64,000 nucleotides of DNA from VXRJ01 sp964636705. Lineage in GTDB: Bacteria; Acidobacteriota; Vicinamibacteria; Vicinamibacterales; UBA8438. The stretch lies in NCBI GenBank assembly GCA_964636705.1, contig CAZWUJ010000005.1, forward strand, positions 81,679 to 145,678. Direction: 5' to 3'. Under the pieces are notes generated by a model. The model searched no databases, had not been told where the DNA came from, and was given only the letters and a program-made list of their open reading frames with translations. Position numbers and translations under genes: made by a program. Shown here piece after piece: positions 43,242 to 51,636 of this stretch (the stretch's first letter is position 1; each line of letters begins with the position of its first letter).

Positions 43242-44408
43242 CTACGCGATGATCACGGTCCGCGGGAACTGTTCGTTGGACTCGAGGAACGTCATCTTGT
43301 TCTCGAGTTCCTCCGCAGTCGGTTGCACGTTGCCGTTGACGTCGGTCACGCGTGACGTGACGGTGTGTTCACCCGGCGTGGCGCCTTCCCACCGGTAGTT
43401 GAAGAACTTCCAGGAGTACTTCTCGCTCATCGTCGATGGGTCGAGCGTGGCGTGCTGCCACGGACCGTCGTCGATCTGCACTTCGACGGAGTGGATCGGC
43501 GTCCCGTCGTTGAGAACGACACCGAACACGTTGTGCGCGCCATCGATCGCGGTCACGCGCGCGACGTACGACTTCAGGCGCATGGTCGAGATGGCGGTTT
43601 CCTTCCACTTCATCTCGCCATTGATCATTTCGCCCTTCAGCGTCCGGTACGACCGGGCCTGCCAACGGCCGAGGTACTGATCCTTCTGCACGTGGATCTC
43701 GGCCACCCACTTGACGTTCGGGGCGCCGTACCAGCCGGGAACCAGCAGCCGCAATGGGCGGCCCTGGTGTGCCGTCAGCGGCTCGCCATTCAGGTCATAG
43801 GCGAGGAGCGGCTCGTCACTCAGCGCCTGATCGCGCTCGAGGCTCCGACCGTACTGCTGATCGACGTTGAACGTACGGCCACGCCAAAGAACTTCCTCCT
43901 CGCCGCGGTCGGCGCCGAAGAACACAAACTCGCGCGCCTCGTCCTGCACGCCTGCACGCTCCAGCACCGCGCGTAGCGGAACGCCGGTCCAGCGGCCGTT
44001 GCTCGACAGGCCGTTGAGGGGGCCTCGGTTGCCGGAGCACTCGAAGCCAAAGATCAACTCGCGGCTCGGCATGGCGCGGAGGTCGGCCAGGGAGAGTTCC
44101 AGCGGGGTGTCGACCAGCCCGGAGACACGCAGCCGATGCGTGGCGACATCGATACTGGGATGGCCGTAATGCTGTGTCGTGAAGAACTGATTGATCGGCG
44201 TGAACTCGCCGTCAATCTGGCGGATGTCGATGATCCGGCGCTCCGGTCCGCGAACCCACTGCGTGTCCTCCGAAACGTCCGTGAACTGCATCAGCGTTTC
44301 GCCCTGCGCGAGAGCGGGCATCGTCCACTTGGGCAATCCCACTATTCCGAGCCCCGCCGTTGCCAGACTCCCCTTGAGGACATCGCGCCGGGTTGTTTGC
44401 TTCGCCAT
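43242..44408 (-). CDS. Sulfite-oxidase-family molybdopterin-dependent oxidoreductase, Tat-exported
   Basis: A 388-residue periplasmic molybdoenzyme. The N-terminus has a twin-arginine signal (TRRDVLKGSLATAGLGIVGL). The Moco ligand is Cys124 in IFGFECSGNRGP. The sulfite-oxidase fold continues through LLVPGWYGAPNVKWV and a C-terminal dimerisation (Mo-co_dimer) domain with VEVQIDDGPWQHATLD. It resembles SoxC and SorA-type sulfite dehydrogenases. No soxD or cytochrome partner is adjacent, so another substrate is possible. It is divergent from P3 across 108 bp. Confidence 0.9.
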   Translation of the reverse strand: MAKQTTRRDVLKGSLATAGLGIVGLPKWTMPALAQGETLMQFTDVSEDTQWVRGPERRIIDIRQIDGEFTPINQFFTTQHYGHPSIDVATHRLRVSGLVDTPLELSLADLRAMPSRELIFGFECSGNRGPLNGLSSNGRWTGVPLRAVLERAGVQDEAREFVFFGADRGEEEVLWRGRTFNVDQQYGRSLERDQALSDEPLLAYDLNGEPLTAHQGRPLRLLVPGWYGAPNVKWVAEIHVQKDQYLGRWQARSYRTLKGEMINGEMKWKETAISTMRLKSYVARVTAIDGAHNVFGVVLNDGTPIHSVEVQIDDGPWQHATLDPSTMSEKYSWKFFNYRWEGATPGEHTVTSRVTDVNGNVQPTAEELENKMTFLESNEQFPRTVIIA

Positions 44409-44516
44409 CTTGGGACCTCCCTCACTAGGTCATGACCATCCGCAGGTGCGCACTATTCGTATCACAGATTCTTTCGGAAAGGGTAGGATGGCGGCAAGTA
44501 CCTCGGGAGACGCCCC

Positions 44517-45551
44517 ATGCAGAGACGAACGCCGCATCGGTTCATCGCCGGTGTGCTGCCGGCGGTTGCCGTGTTGGCGCTGGGGGCGCTTGTGGCGGAA
44601 CCAGTCGCGCCTTCGGCCGCGGCACAGAAGCCGGCGGAGAGTTGGGAGTTGCCGCGCCTGCCGGATGGCACGCCGGATCTGTCGGGCGTCTGGGTCAGCG
44701 ACAGCGGCACGCCGCTCGAGCGTCCCGCCTACGTGGCGGACCGCGACCGTTTGACTCCGGAGGAGGTGGCTACCCTGCAGGAGAGGGCGGATCGAATCTT
44801 CGACAACGGCCGCAGCGCGTTCGCCACCGCGGACGGGGCTTTCCGTGCCGCCCTCGAGGATGTCGACACTTATGAAGCGTGGTCCACCACGAGTTCGGTT
44901 GGAATGATCGGCTTCGTCTTCGACGAGCGGACCTCGCTGGTGATCGACCCGCCGAACGGGCGGATTCCGCCGCTTCGTCCGGGTGGCGCGGCTCGGCTGG
45001 CGGAAGTGGATCGAGGTTGGAACGAGAAGCTGGGCCCTGAAGATCTGAGCAACAACCACCGTTGTATCACTACCGGTGTTCCACGCCTTGGCGGCAACTT
45101 CGGCGCCGGCCCGTACAGCTACTACCAGATCTTCCAGACACCGGACCATGTCGTCTTCCTGATGGAAGCGTTCCACGAGGCGAGGATCATCCCGATCGAT
45201 GGCAGACCGCATCTGCCGGAGCAGGTGCGTCAGTGGAATGGCGATTCGCGCGGCCGATGGGAAGGCGACACACTAGTGGTCGAGACGACGAACTTCTCAC
45301 CGAAGAGCGAGTACCTTGCGGCGGCGGAAGGTCTTCACCTCGTGGAGCGATTCACCCGCGTGGCCGACGACACCCTGGTGTACCGGGTAACGCTGACCGA
45401 CCCGGTGACCTGGGAGGCACCCTGGACGGCGGAACTGCCGTTGCACGGCCGTAGCGGTGAGGAAGCGCTGTTCGAGTTCGCATGCCACGAGGGGAATGTG
45501 TCCATCGTGGGGATGCTGCGAACGGCGCGACTGGCCGAACAGTCGCGGTAG
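44517..45551 (+). CDS. Secreted PDLQGVW/GDSRG-WEGDTLVVE family protein P3
   Basis: Exported protein of 344 residues of the long type. Signal peptide RFIAGVLPAVAVLALGALVA, then LPRLPDGTPDLSGVWVSD, LERPAYVADRDRLTPEEVATL, IDPPNGRIPPLRPGG, NNHRCITTGVPRLGGNF, FQTPDHVVFLMEAFHEARII, NGDSRGRWEGDTLVVETTNF, DPVTWEAPWTAELPLH and FEFACHEGNVSIVGML. Two cysteines (HRCI and ACHEG) are shared with P4 and P6 and may form a disulfide. The function is unknown. It is convergent with DUF6152 copy 2. Confidence 0.82.
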   Translation: MQRRTPHRFIAGVLPAVAVLALGALVAEPVAPSAAAQKPAESWELPRLPDGTPDLSGVWVSDSGTPLERPAYVADRDRLTPEEVATLQERADRIFDNGRSAFATADGAFRAALEDVDTYEAWSTTSSVGMIGFVFDERTSLVIDPPNGRIPPLRPGGAARLAEVDRGWNEKLGPEDLSNNHRCITTGVPRLGGNFGAGPYSYYQIFQTPDHVVFLMEAFHEARIIPIDGRPHLPEQVRQWNGDSRGRWEGDTLVVETTNFSPKSEYLAAAEGLHLVERFTRVADDTLVYRVTLTDPVTWEAPWTAELPLHGRSGEEALFEFACHEGNVSIVGMLRTARLAEQSR

Positions 45552-45578
45552 GGCGCTTGGCTTGGACTCCTGGCAGTC

Positions 45579-45608
45579 TGCACCGTTTCCACGGCGCCGA
45601 CTGTTAGC
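45579..45608 (-). repeat. Family B dispersed repeat, copy 3 (at DUF6152 stop)
   Basis: On the minus strand it begins CTAACAG, containing the TAA stop of the DUF6152 gene, and ends CCGTGGAAACGGTGCAG. The position relative to the stop matches copy 2 at 37276. Confidence 0.65.
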
Positions 45609-46044
45609 GGGGCGCCGGCTCGGTCGGATCGCGACCATCCAGCGGGGCGCCGGTGCCGGACGATCCGGCGAACAGGCGCGTGCCGTCCGGGAACGTCACG
45701 TCGCGACCGTTGGCACGGAAGGCGCCGTCAATCGCCTGGTAGCCCTCGACGAGCACTTCGATGCCGGGAGTGACCGAGTCCTTCCGCCAGCCGCGCCGCA
45801 CGAGTGCTCCCGGCGGGCCCGCCTCGATCATCCAGTTCTCGATAGTGCCGTCTTCCTTGGTGACTTCGAGATGCATCCAGGCGTGTGGGTTGATCCACTC
45901 CATCTTGGTGATCTTGCCTCGCAGCGCCACTGGCTTCGTCGCGTCGAATTCCGCCGAGAAGGCGTGGTGAGCGAGCGCCGAGACGCCCGCCATCAGAATT
46001 GCGAGCGCCACGCCCGCGAGGGTGATTGCGAGTCTGTTCCGCAT
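45604..46044 (-). CDS. DUF6152 family exported protein (copy 2)
   Basis: A 146-residue secreted paralogue of the 36866 gene: signal peptide RLAITLAGVALAILMAGVSALA, then HHAFSAEFDATKPVALRGKI, EWINPHAWMHLEV, NWMIEAGPPGALVRRGW, and NGRDVTFPDGTRLFAGSSGTGAP. The C-terminal motif FAGSSGTGAP is identical in the two copies. It is the last gene of a leftward P5, VOC-P4, DUF6152 cluster, so both copies in the window neighbour the PDLQGVW family. This is the strongest clue to a shared role. Confidence 0.85.
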   Translation of the reverse strand: MRNRLAITLAGVALAILMAGVSALAHHAFSAEFDATKPVALRGKITKMEWINPHAWMHLEVTKEDGTIENWMIEAGPPGALVRRGWRKDSVTPGIEVLVEGYQAIDGAFRANGRDVTFPDGTRLFAGSSGTGAPLDGRDPTEPAPR

Positions 46045-46129
46045 CGAAGATTACCTCGTTCGCCGTTCGTGTCGGTTGTCTTGCCGTCCTGTTCCCGGGC
46101 TGTTGCGCGCCACCCGGTACGCGGCCGCG

Positions 46130-47878
46130 CTACTGGCCGCCCGCCGCCTCGGCTTCGCGCGCGCGCGCGCCGCTCAGGATGTTGGTCATGCCGTAGTTGC
46201 CTTCGTGGCAGGCGTACTCCACCAGTTCGTACTGTTCGTCGTCCAGATCGAAAGTGAACCGGCCCGTATACGGCGCCGTCCAGATGGTCGGATCGTTCAC
46301 CGTGAACTGGTACTCCAGCCGTGTCGGGCTGAGTCGCGTGAACCGCTCGGTCAGCACCATGTCGGGGCTCGAGCCACGGAACGACGCGCGCCCATTGAAG
46401 TTCGTCGTCTCCACCACGAGCGTGTCGCCTTCCCAGCGACCCTGGGGGTCACCCAGCCAGGTGTCGAGCTGCCCGCCTAGACGCGGCTGCTCAGTTGTCG
46501 GAATGACCCGGGTCTCGTGGATCATCTCCTTCTGGATCGCGACAAAACCGGGGCCCTGGTAAATCTGCAGGCCGTTGTTGTAGACGCCCGGGAACATCAG
46601 GTTGGGCAGCCCGCGGGTGATGCACCGGACGTAGGGGGACACTTCCTCCGGCCCCGCAACGTTGCTCGTCGAGTACCGGCGGTTGTCGGCGGCCACCTGG
46701 GCTGCGCGCTGCTCGCCCTCCGGCGTCAGCGGCGGGATACGGCCGTCGGGCGGATCGATGATCATCGCCACCTGCGTCGACGGCGCGTTCTTGTCGTAGC
46801 TCAGCGTCGTGTCACGCCATTCGCGCTCGTAGCCCCAGATACTGCCGAGCGTGCCACGCTCGCGCCGCGCCGCTGCCTCTTCCGGGCTCAGCGACTCGAT
46901 GTCGGCGAGATCCTCGGGGCGCTCGAGCGGGATCCCGTGCGACGCGTTGCCGGTCCAGACACCCTGCAGGTCCGGTTCGCCCCACGGCGTCTGCGGCGTG
47001 TCGTAGGGTTCCGTCACGTCGGCGAAGACCGGCGCCGCGCTCGCGCTGTCGACGCCGGCGAAGCCAGCCTCGACCACCGCCAGCCGGACGTTGTCAGGCC
47101 CGCGGAGGACTGCACGCCGTGCAGAGGTGCGGCCGTTCGGCGGCACCTGCGGATCCTCGGCGAACTCGACGCCCGCCGCGCGCATCTCTTCGGCCGCCGC
47201 GTCAAGGTCGTCGACGACGAAGGCAATGTGGTCAATCGCGCGTCCCTCGGTCGTCGCGGGTGTTCCCTCCGGGTGCTCGGACGCGAAGATCCAGAGATCC
47301 CCGAACAGAAGGCCTTCCTCGGTTCCCATGTGGGTGGCCCGCTCGCCGCCCAGCATCTGCTGGTACCAGTCGAGCGTCGCGCTCGGGTCAGTCGCGCTCA
47401 GGTGGATGTGATGGAAGCCGAGATACTCGGGATCCTCCACCATCTCGATGCGCGTTCCCCACGGGTCGAAGATGTAGCCGTGCAGGTAGCCGCCGGGCGA
47501 CTCGCGTAGCGTCGAGCCATCGGGGAAGCGCTGCAGCCGAACCCCCGAGCCGCGGACGCCCACCGCCTCGAGTTCCGCCATCTTCGCCGTCAAGTCGGGG
47601 AACGAAAAGCTGATGTGGTTGATACCGGTTCCCTGGGTGCTGCCCATCGTCGGCTGCACGATAAACGTCACCTCGACGCCGTGGCAGTTCGCGGCGTCGT
47701 CGCGGTCGGCGATCGTTTCGCAGTCGAGGTGCCGCGCGTACCACCGGACCGATTCCGGTGGCGCGGAAGAGGTGATGTGAACGTGGTGGTAGTCCGCCTC
47801 GGCGGCCTGAACCACTTCCGGAGCCCCGGCGACAAGCGCCACGGCGAAAAGCCCCAGTGCAATGCGTGAAATCGTCAT
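46130..47878 (-). CDS. Secreted fusion: two VOC domains plus PDLQGVW/WEGDTLVVE domain (P4)
   Basis: Exported protein of 582 residues. After a signal peptide (RIALGLFAVALVAGAPEVVQA) come two vicinal-oxygen-chelate (glyoxalase/dioxygenase-like) modules. VOC-1 spans about 30-150 (HHVHITSS, INHISFSFPDL, RIEMVED) and VOC-2 about 153-272 (GFHHIHLSATDP, IDHIAFVVDDL, VRLAVVEA), each with His and Glu at the usual metal positions. From about 290 a full family domain follows (TPWGEPDLQGVWTGN, RIPPLTPEGEQRAAQ, RCITRGLPNLMFPG, GDPQGRWEGDTLVVETTNF, VEYACHEGNYGM). The ATG at 47878 is preferred because it begins the signal peptide. The fusion ties the unknown domain to small-molecule metal chemistry. Confidence 0.85.
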   Translation of the reverse strand: MTISRIALGLFAVALVAGAPEVVQAAEADYHHVHITSSAPPESVRWYARHLDCETIADRDDAANCHGVEVTFIVQPTMGSTQGTGINHISFSFPDLTAKMAELEAVGVRGSGVRLQRFPDGSTLRESPGGYLHGYIFDPWGTRIEMVEDPEYLGFHHIHLSATDPSATLDWYQQMLGGERATHMGTEEGLLFGDLWIFASEHPEGTPATTEGRAIDHIAFVVDDLDAAAEEMRAAGVEFAEDPQVPPNGRTSARRAVLRGPDNVRLAVVEAGFAGVDSASAAPVFADVTEPYDTPQTPWGEPDLQGVWTGNASHGIPLERPEDLADIESLSPEEAAARRERGTLGSIWGYEREWRDTTLSYDKNAPSTQVAMIIDPPDGRIPPLTPEGEQRAAQVAADNRRYSTSNVAGPEEVSPYVRCITRGLPNLMFPGVYNNGLQIYQGPGFVAIQKEMIHETRVIPTTEQPRLGGQLDTWLGDPQGRWEGDTLVVETTNFNGRASFRGSSPDMVLTERFTRLSPTRLEYQFTVNDPTIWTAPYTGRFTFDLDDEQYELVEYACHEGNYGMTNILSGARAREAEAAGGQ

Positions 47879-47916
47879 GACCTTTTCCTCCGCGTCGATG
47901 CGGCCATCAAGAAATC

Positions 47917-48756
47917 CTACTGGTCCGGCGGCGGACGGGTAGGCTCCCTCCTCAGGTGTCCGTACAGCAAGTCTTCCGAGAACTCGACGCACTTGAACTC
48001 GAGCACCCGTGCGTTCTCCTCCAGCCGGCGGTAGAGCAGCAGGCTGATCTCCCACGGCTGGGTGAAGGTGTTCGGATCCTCGAGCCGCGCCTCGTAGCGA
48101 ATCACGTTCGGGCCCAACGGGGTGTAACGCTCCGTGACCCGAAGCCCCGAGCTGGCGAAGTTCCCGGCGCGGTCGAACCACTGCTCACCCGTGAAGCCCT
48201 CCGCCTCCACGACGAGCGTGTCGCCGTCCCACCGGCCATGCGAGCGGCCCATCCAACTGTCGAGGGGCGGTGGCTCGGGGTTGTCCTTGTCCATGTGGAT
48301 CGTGCGGTTCGCCTCGGCGAAACCGTAGATCATCAGAATCTTCCGATCGCCCTGGATGATCTGGAACGGATAGGGCATGTAGTTGGCGCGCGGCACGCCC
48401 GGCAAGAAGCACCTCGCCTCCGGATCGTTGCCGATACGGTTCGCGAAGTTTTCGTCACGCTGCCGCCTCGCCTCGGCGGTGTAGGGAATCTCGCCTCCCA
48501 CCACGACACCCTGTCCCGGGGGCTGAGCGCCAATGACGCCCAGGTCGGGGTGTCCCGCCGCTGCCTGGTGGTCTTCCAGGTTCCAGTTGGCGCTGCTCAT
48601 CGTCTGCCAGACGCCGTTCAGGTCGGGCCGGTCGTCCCAGGAAGTCCGCGGAACGTCGCCGCTCTGCGCCGCGGCGGGAGCCGCCACGAACACCGCGCAG
48701 GCTGCCGCGCACAGGATCGAGGTCCGCAGGACACGCGAAGCACACACACTCGTCAT
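47917..48756 (-). CDS. Secreted PDLQGVW/WEGDTLVVE family protein P5 (short type)
   Basis: Exported protein of 279 residues. Signal peptide RTSILCAAACAVFVAAPAAA, then DRPDLNGVWQTMSSANWNLEDHQA, GQGVVVGGEIPYTAEARRQRDEN, CFLPGVPRANYMPYPFQII, MGRSHGRWDGDTLVVEAEGF and ARLEDPNTFTQPWEISLLL. It shares the short-type blocks with P1 and departs from the consensus only at GDSRG, which is GRSHG here. It lies 38 bp upstream of the VOC fusion and is divergent from P6 across 170 bp. The function is unknown. Confidence 0.8.
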   Translation of the reverse strand: MTSVCASRVLRTSILCAAACAVFVAAPAAAQSGDVPRTSWDDRPDLNGVWQTMSSANWNLEDHQAAAGHPDLGVIGAQPPGQGVVVGGEIPYTAEARRQRDENFANRIGNDPEARCFLPGVPRANYMPYPFQIIQGDRKILMIYGFAEANRTIHMDKDNPEPPPLDSWMGRSHGRWDGDTLVVEAEGFTGEQWFDRAGNFASSGLRVTERYTPLGPNVIRYEARLEDPNTFTQPWEISLLLYRRLEENARVLEFKCVEFSEDLLYGHLRREPTRPPPDQ

Positions 48757-48926
48757 TCGGGATATCGCTCTCTTGGTTGACGCCGCCGGTAATCTTACCA
48801 ACGGCCAGTCCGGGACAGCAAGAAAGGAGGCGACCCGGCGGGACGTGGACGCGGGCGGAGCGGGGAGTGTTGCAAGTTGACCCCGGTCGGTCCATCATGG
48901 GGCGTCCGGACGGAAGGAAGGTCGTG

Positions 48927-49970
48927 ATGAATCACCGGCACGCGCTGTTCGGTCTGGCAACCGCGGCTGTCGCGGCGGCATCGCTCGCGGCGCCGCCGGC
49001 CTTCGCCCAGTCAGGGGATGAGCCATCCCCCCGGACGCCCTGGGGCCATCCCGACCTGCAGGGCTACTGGACCAGCTCGACGTATACGCCGCTCGAGCGG
49101 CCGGAGAGCCTGGGGGATCAGGCGTTTCTCTCCGAGGCGGAGCTGGAGGAGCTGAACGAACTCCTGACGGCGGAGGGCGTCGATCCGCTGCGCGCGCGCA
49201 GCGTGCTGGCCGCCGAAACCGACGAGGAACGGCTGGAGGTGACGCTGCAGACGCAGGAGAACATCCACTACGACAACTCTGTCTGGTTGCGCGAACAGGA
49301 TCCGCGCAAGCTGACGACCCGCCGGACATCGCTGATCACCGATCCGGCGAACGGCCGGATCCCGCCGCTGATCGCGTCGGCGCAGGAGCGCGAGGCAATC
49401 CGGAGGGCGGAGAGCCGATGGCTCGTCTACAACAATCCCGTGCAGTCGTTCGACAGCCACCAGACTCGCACCCTGCAGGAGCGCTGTCTCGTCTGGCGCC
49501 ACGAAGGTCCTCCGATGCTTCCCGCGTCGTACAACGATCTGATGCAGATCTTCCAGACCGAAGACTACGTGGTCGTCGCGCAGGAAATGCGGGCCAACCC
49601 GCCGCGTATCATTCCGCTCGACGGCCGTCCGCACGTTTCCGACGCCATTCGCGAATGGGCCGGTGACTCGCGTGGCCGCTGGGAGGACGACACGCTGGTG
49701 GTCGAGACGACCCGCTTCAACGAGAAGGTGCATTTCAACGGTTCGAGTGTCGGGCTGCACGTGGAGGAGCGGTTCACGCGGCTCGACGACGAGACGATCC
49801 ACTACGAATTCACCGTTACCGACCTGACCACGTGGACACAGCCCTGGACGGCGGAGTTCCCGCTGATGAAGCGCCAGGGACCGACCTATGAGTACGCATG
49901 CCACGAGGGAAACTACGACGCCCGGCACATTCTGGAGGTGGCGCGCAATCTGGACGCCGCCGAGAAGTGA
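48927..49970 (+). CDS. Secreted PDLQGVW/WEDDTLVVE family protein P6
   Basis: Exported protein of 347 residues of the long type. Signal peptide ALFGLATAAVAAASLAAPPAFA, then PRTPWGHPDLQGYWTSS, YTPLERPESLGDQAFLSEAEL, NGRIPPLIASAQEREA, RCLVWRHEGPPMLPASYND, GDSRGRWEDDTLVVETTRF (Asp replaces Gly in WEGD) and YEYACHEGNYDARHIL. GGAAGGAAGG lies upstream of the ATG. The carboxylesterase gene begins 16 bp after its stop, so they form an operon. Confidence 0.82.
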   Translation: MNHRHALFGLATAAVAAASLAAPPAFAQSGDEPSPRTPWGHPDLQGYWTSSTYTPLERPESLGDQAFLSEAELEELNELLTAEGVDPLRARSVLAAETDEERLEVTLQTQENIHYDNSVWLREQDPRKLTTRRTSLITDPANGRIPPLIASAQEREAIRRAESRWLVYNNPVQSFDSHQTRTLQERCLVWRHEGPPMLPASYNDLMQIFQTEDYVVVAQEMRANPPRIIPLDGRPHVSDAIREWAGDSRGRWEDDTLVVETTRFNEKVHFNGSSVGLHVEERFTRLDDETIHYEFTVTDLTTWTQPWTAEFPLMKRQGPTYEYACHEGNYDARHILEVARNLDAAEK

Positions 49971-49986
49971 TCGCCCGGAGGAATTG

Positions 49987-51636
49987 ATGCGACCGATGGC
50001 CAGCCAGTATTCGCGTGCCTTGTTGCCCGTAGTGGTCGTTGCCCTGTTGACGGGATGCGGCCCGGGGGCGGGCGGCTCCGCGCCGGAGTCGATGCCCGAC
50101 GGGCTTGGGCCTGTCGTAGATACCAGCCTCGGCGCGCTCGAAGGCGAACGCATGGCGGGCGACGACGGCGTCCTCGTCTTCCGGGGAGTCCCGTACGCCG
50201 AGCCTCCCGTGGGTGACCTGCGCTGGCGGCCGCCGGCTGCTCCCGCTGCGTGGGAGGGCACGCGTGACGCCACGACGTTCGGCCCCGCGTGCTGGCAGCG
50301 CCCTACCCCTGCGACCTCGGTCTACACGCGGGGCAATCTCGACCGAAGCGAGGACTGCCTCTATCTGAACGTCTGGACCGCGGCCGCGACCGCCGATGAA
50401 GCGCGGCCGGTAATGGTCTGGTTCCATGGCGGCGGACATACCGGCGGATGGGGAAGCGCGCAGATCTTCGACGGTGCCAACCTCGCGCGCAAGGGCGTTG
50501 TGCTGGTCACCATCAACTACCGCCTGGGGCCGTTCGGCTTCGTGGCCCACCCGGCCCTCACCGCCGAGTCGGCCCACGGTGCGTCCGGCAACCAGGGTCT
50601 GCTCGACAAGGTGGCGGCGCTCGAATGGGTGCGGGATCACATCGCCAGCTTCGGCGGCAATCCGGACAACGTCACCATCTTCGGCCAGTCCGCCGGGTCG
50701 TGGAGCGTCTGCTACCTCCAGGCGTCGCCGCTCGCCCGCGGGCTCTTCCATCGGGCCATCGGGCATTCCGGCGGCTGCTTCGGGCGCGGACGCCCGGATC
50801 TCGGGAGCACGGACGCCGCCGCCGTCGAGGCTGCCGCGGCACTGGGTGTGGAGGGCGACGATGCCGAGGCCCTTGCCGCACTCCGGGCGCTGGACGCCGA
50901 GACTATTCTCGAATCCGGCCTCTACGCCGGAGCGATCGTCGACGGGCACTTCATGCCGCGGCCGCCGGCGGCGATTTTCGCGGCGGCCGAGCACACCGAC
51001 GTGCCGGTGATCGTCGGCGCCCTCGCCAACGAGGGATCGACCCTCTACGCTGCGATGCCGGAGCGGTCGATGGACGAGCTGGAGGCTCTCCTCGCCGATC
51101 AGTACGGCGCCGCCGCCGCCTCGGTGCGCGACCTGTACGAGGACGAGATCGCGAAATCGACCAAGTGGGGCGCGCAGATGGTTCAGGCCGACCGGAGCTT
51201 CGTCTGGGAGATGCGCACTTGGGCGCGGGCGGTAGAAGCGTCGGGTAGCGACGCGTATCTCTATTTCTTCAGCCACGCGCCGCCCGTCTTCCGGCTGTAC
51301 ACCCCCGAGGCGGCCGCCATCGAGATGCCGGACGGTCCGGACGGCTACGGCGCGTATCACTCCGGCGACCTCGCCTACGCGTTCAACAACACGCGCGTCG
51401 TGGGCCTCGGCTGGAGCGACTGGGACCACGAACTGTCGGACGCGCTATCCGACTACTGGGTGAATTTCGCCCGGACCGGCGACCCGAACGGCGAGCGGCT
51501 CGCCACGTGGCCCCGCTACGACACGGCGGACGATGCGTGGCTGGAGTTCGGGAGTATGATTGGGGCGACCCGAGAAGTCCGAAAAGCCAAGCTGGATCTG
51601 TTCGATCGTCTGAACGCGGCAACCGGGGGAAACTGA
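49987..51636 (+). CDS. Type B carboxylesterase lipoprotein
   Basis: Alpha/beta-hydrolase of 549 residues. Lipobox LLTGC with Cys24 makes it a lipoprotein. The catalytic Ser235 is in GQSAGSWS, the oxyanion loop is WFHGGGHTGGWG, and the histidine is in YHSGDLAYAFNN. SEDCLYLNVW is a family signature. GGAGG precedes the ATG. Its last codon overlaps the ATG of the cytochrome/copper enzyme (TGATG). Likely acts on esters at the cell surface or periplasm, and the P6 neighbour suggests the same substrate stream. Confidence 0.92.
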   Translation: MRPMASQYSRALLPVVVVALLTGCGPGAGGSAPESMPDGLGPVVDTSLGALEGERMAGDDGVLVFRGVPYAEPPVGDLRWRPPAAPAAWEGTRDATTFGPACWQRPTPATSVYTRGNLDRSEDCLYLNVWTAAATADEARPVMVWFHGGGHTGGWGSAQIFDGANLARKGVVLVTINYRLGPFGFVAHPALTAESAHGASGNQGLLDKVAALEWVRDHIASFGGNPDNVTIFGQSAGSWSVCYLQASPLARGLFHRAIGHSGGCFGRGRPDLGSTDAAAVEAAAALGVEGDDAEALAALRALDAETILESGLYAGAIVDGHFMPRPPAAIFAAAEHTDVPVIVGALANEGSTLYAAMPERSMDELEALLADQYGAAAASVRDLYEDEIAKSTKWGAQMVQADRSFVWEMRTWARAVEASGSDAYLYFFSHAPPVFRLYTPEAAAIEMPDGPDGYGAYHSGDLAYAFNNTRVVGLGWSDWDHELSDALSDYWVNFARTGDPNGERLATWPRYDTADDAWLEFGSMIGATREVRKAKLDLFDRLNAATGGN

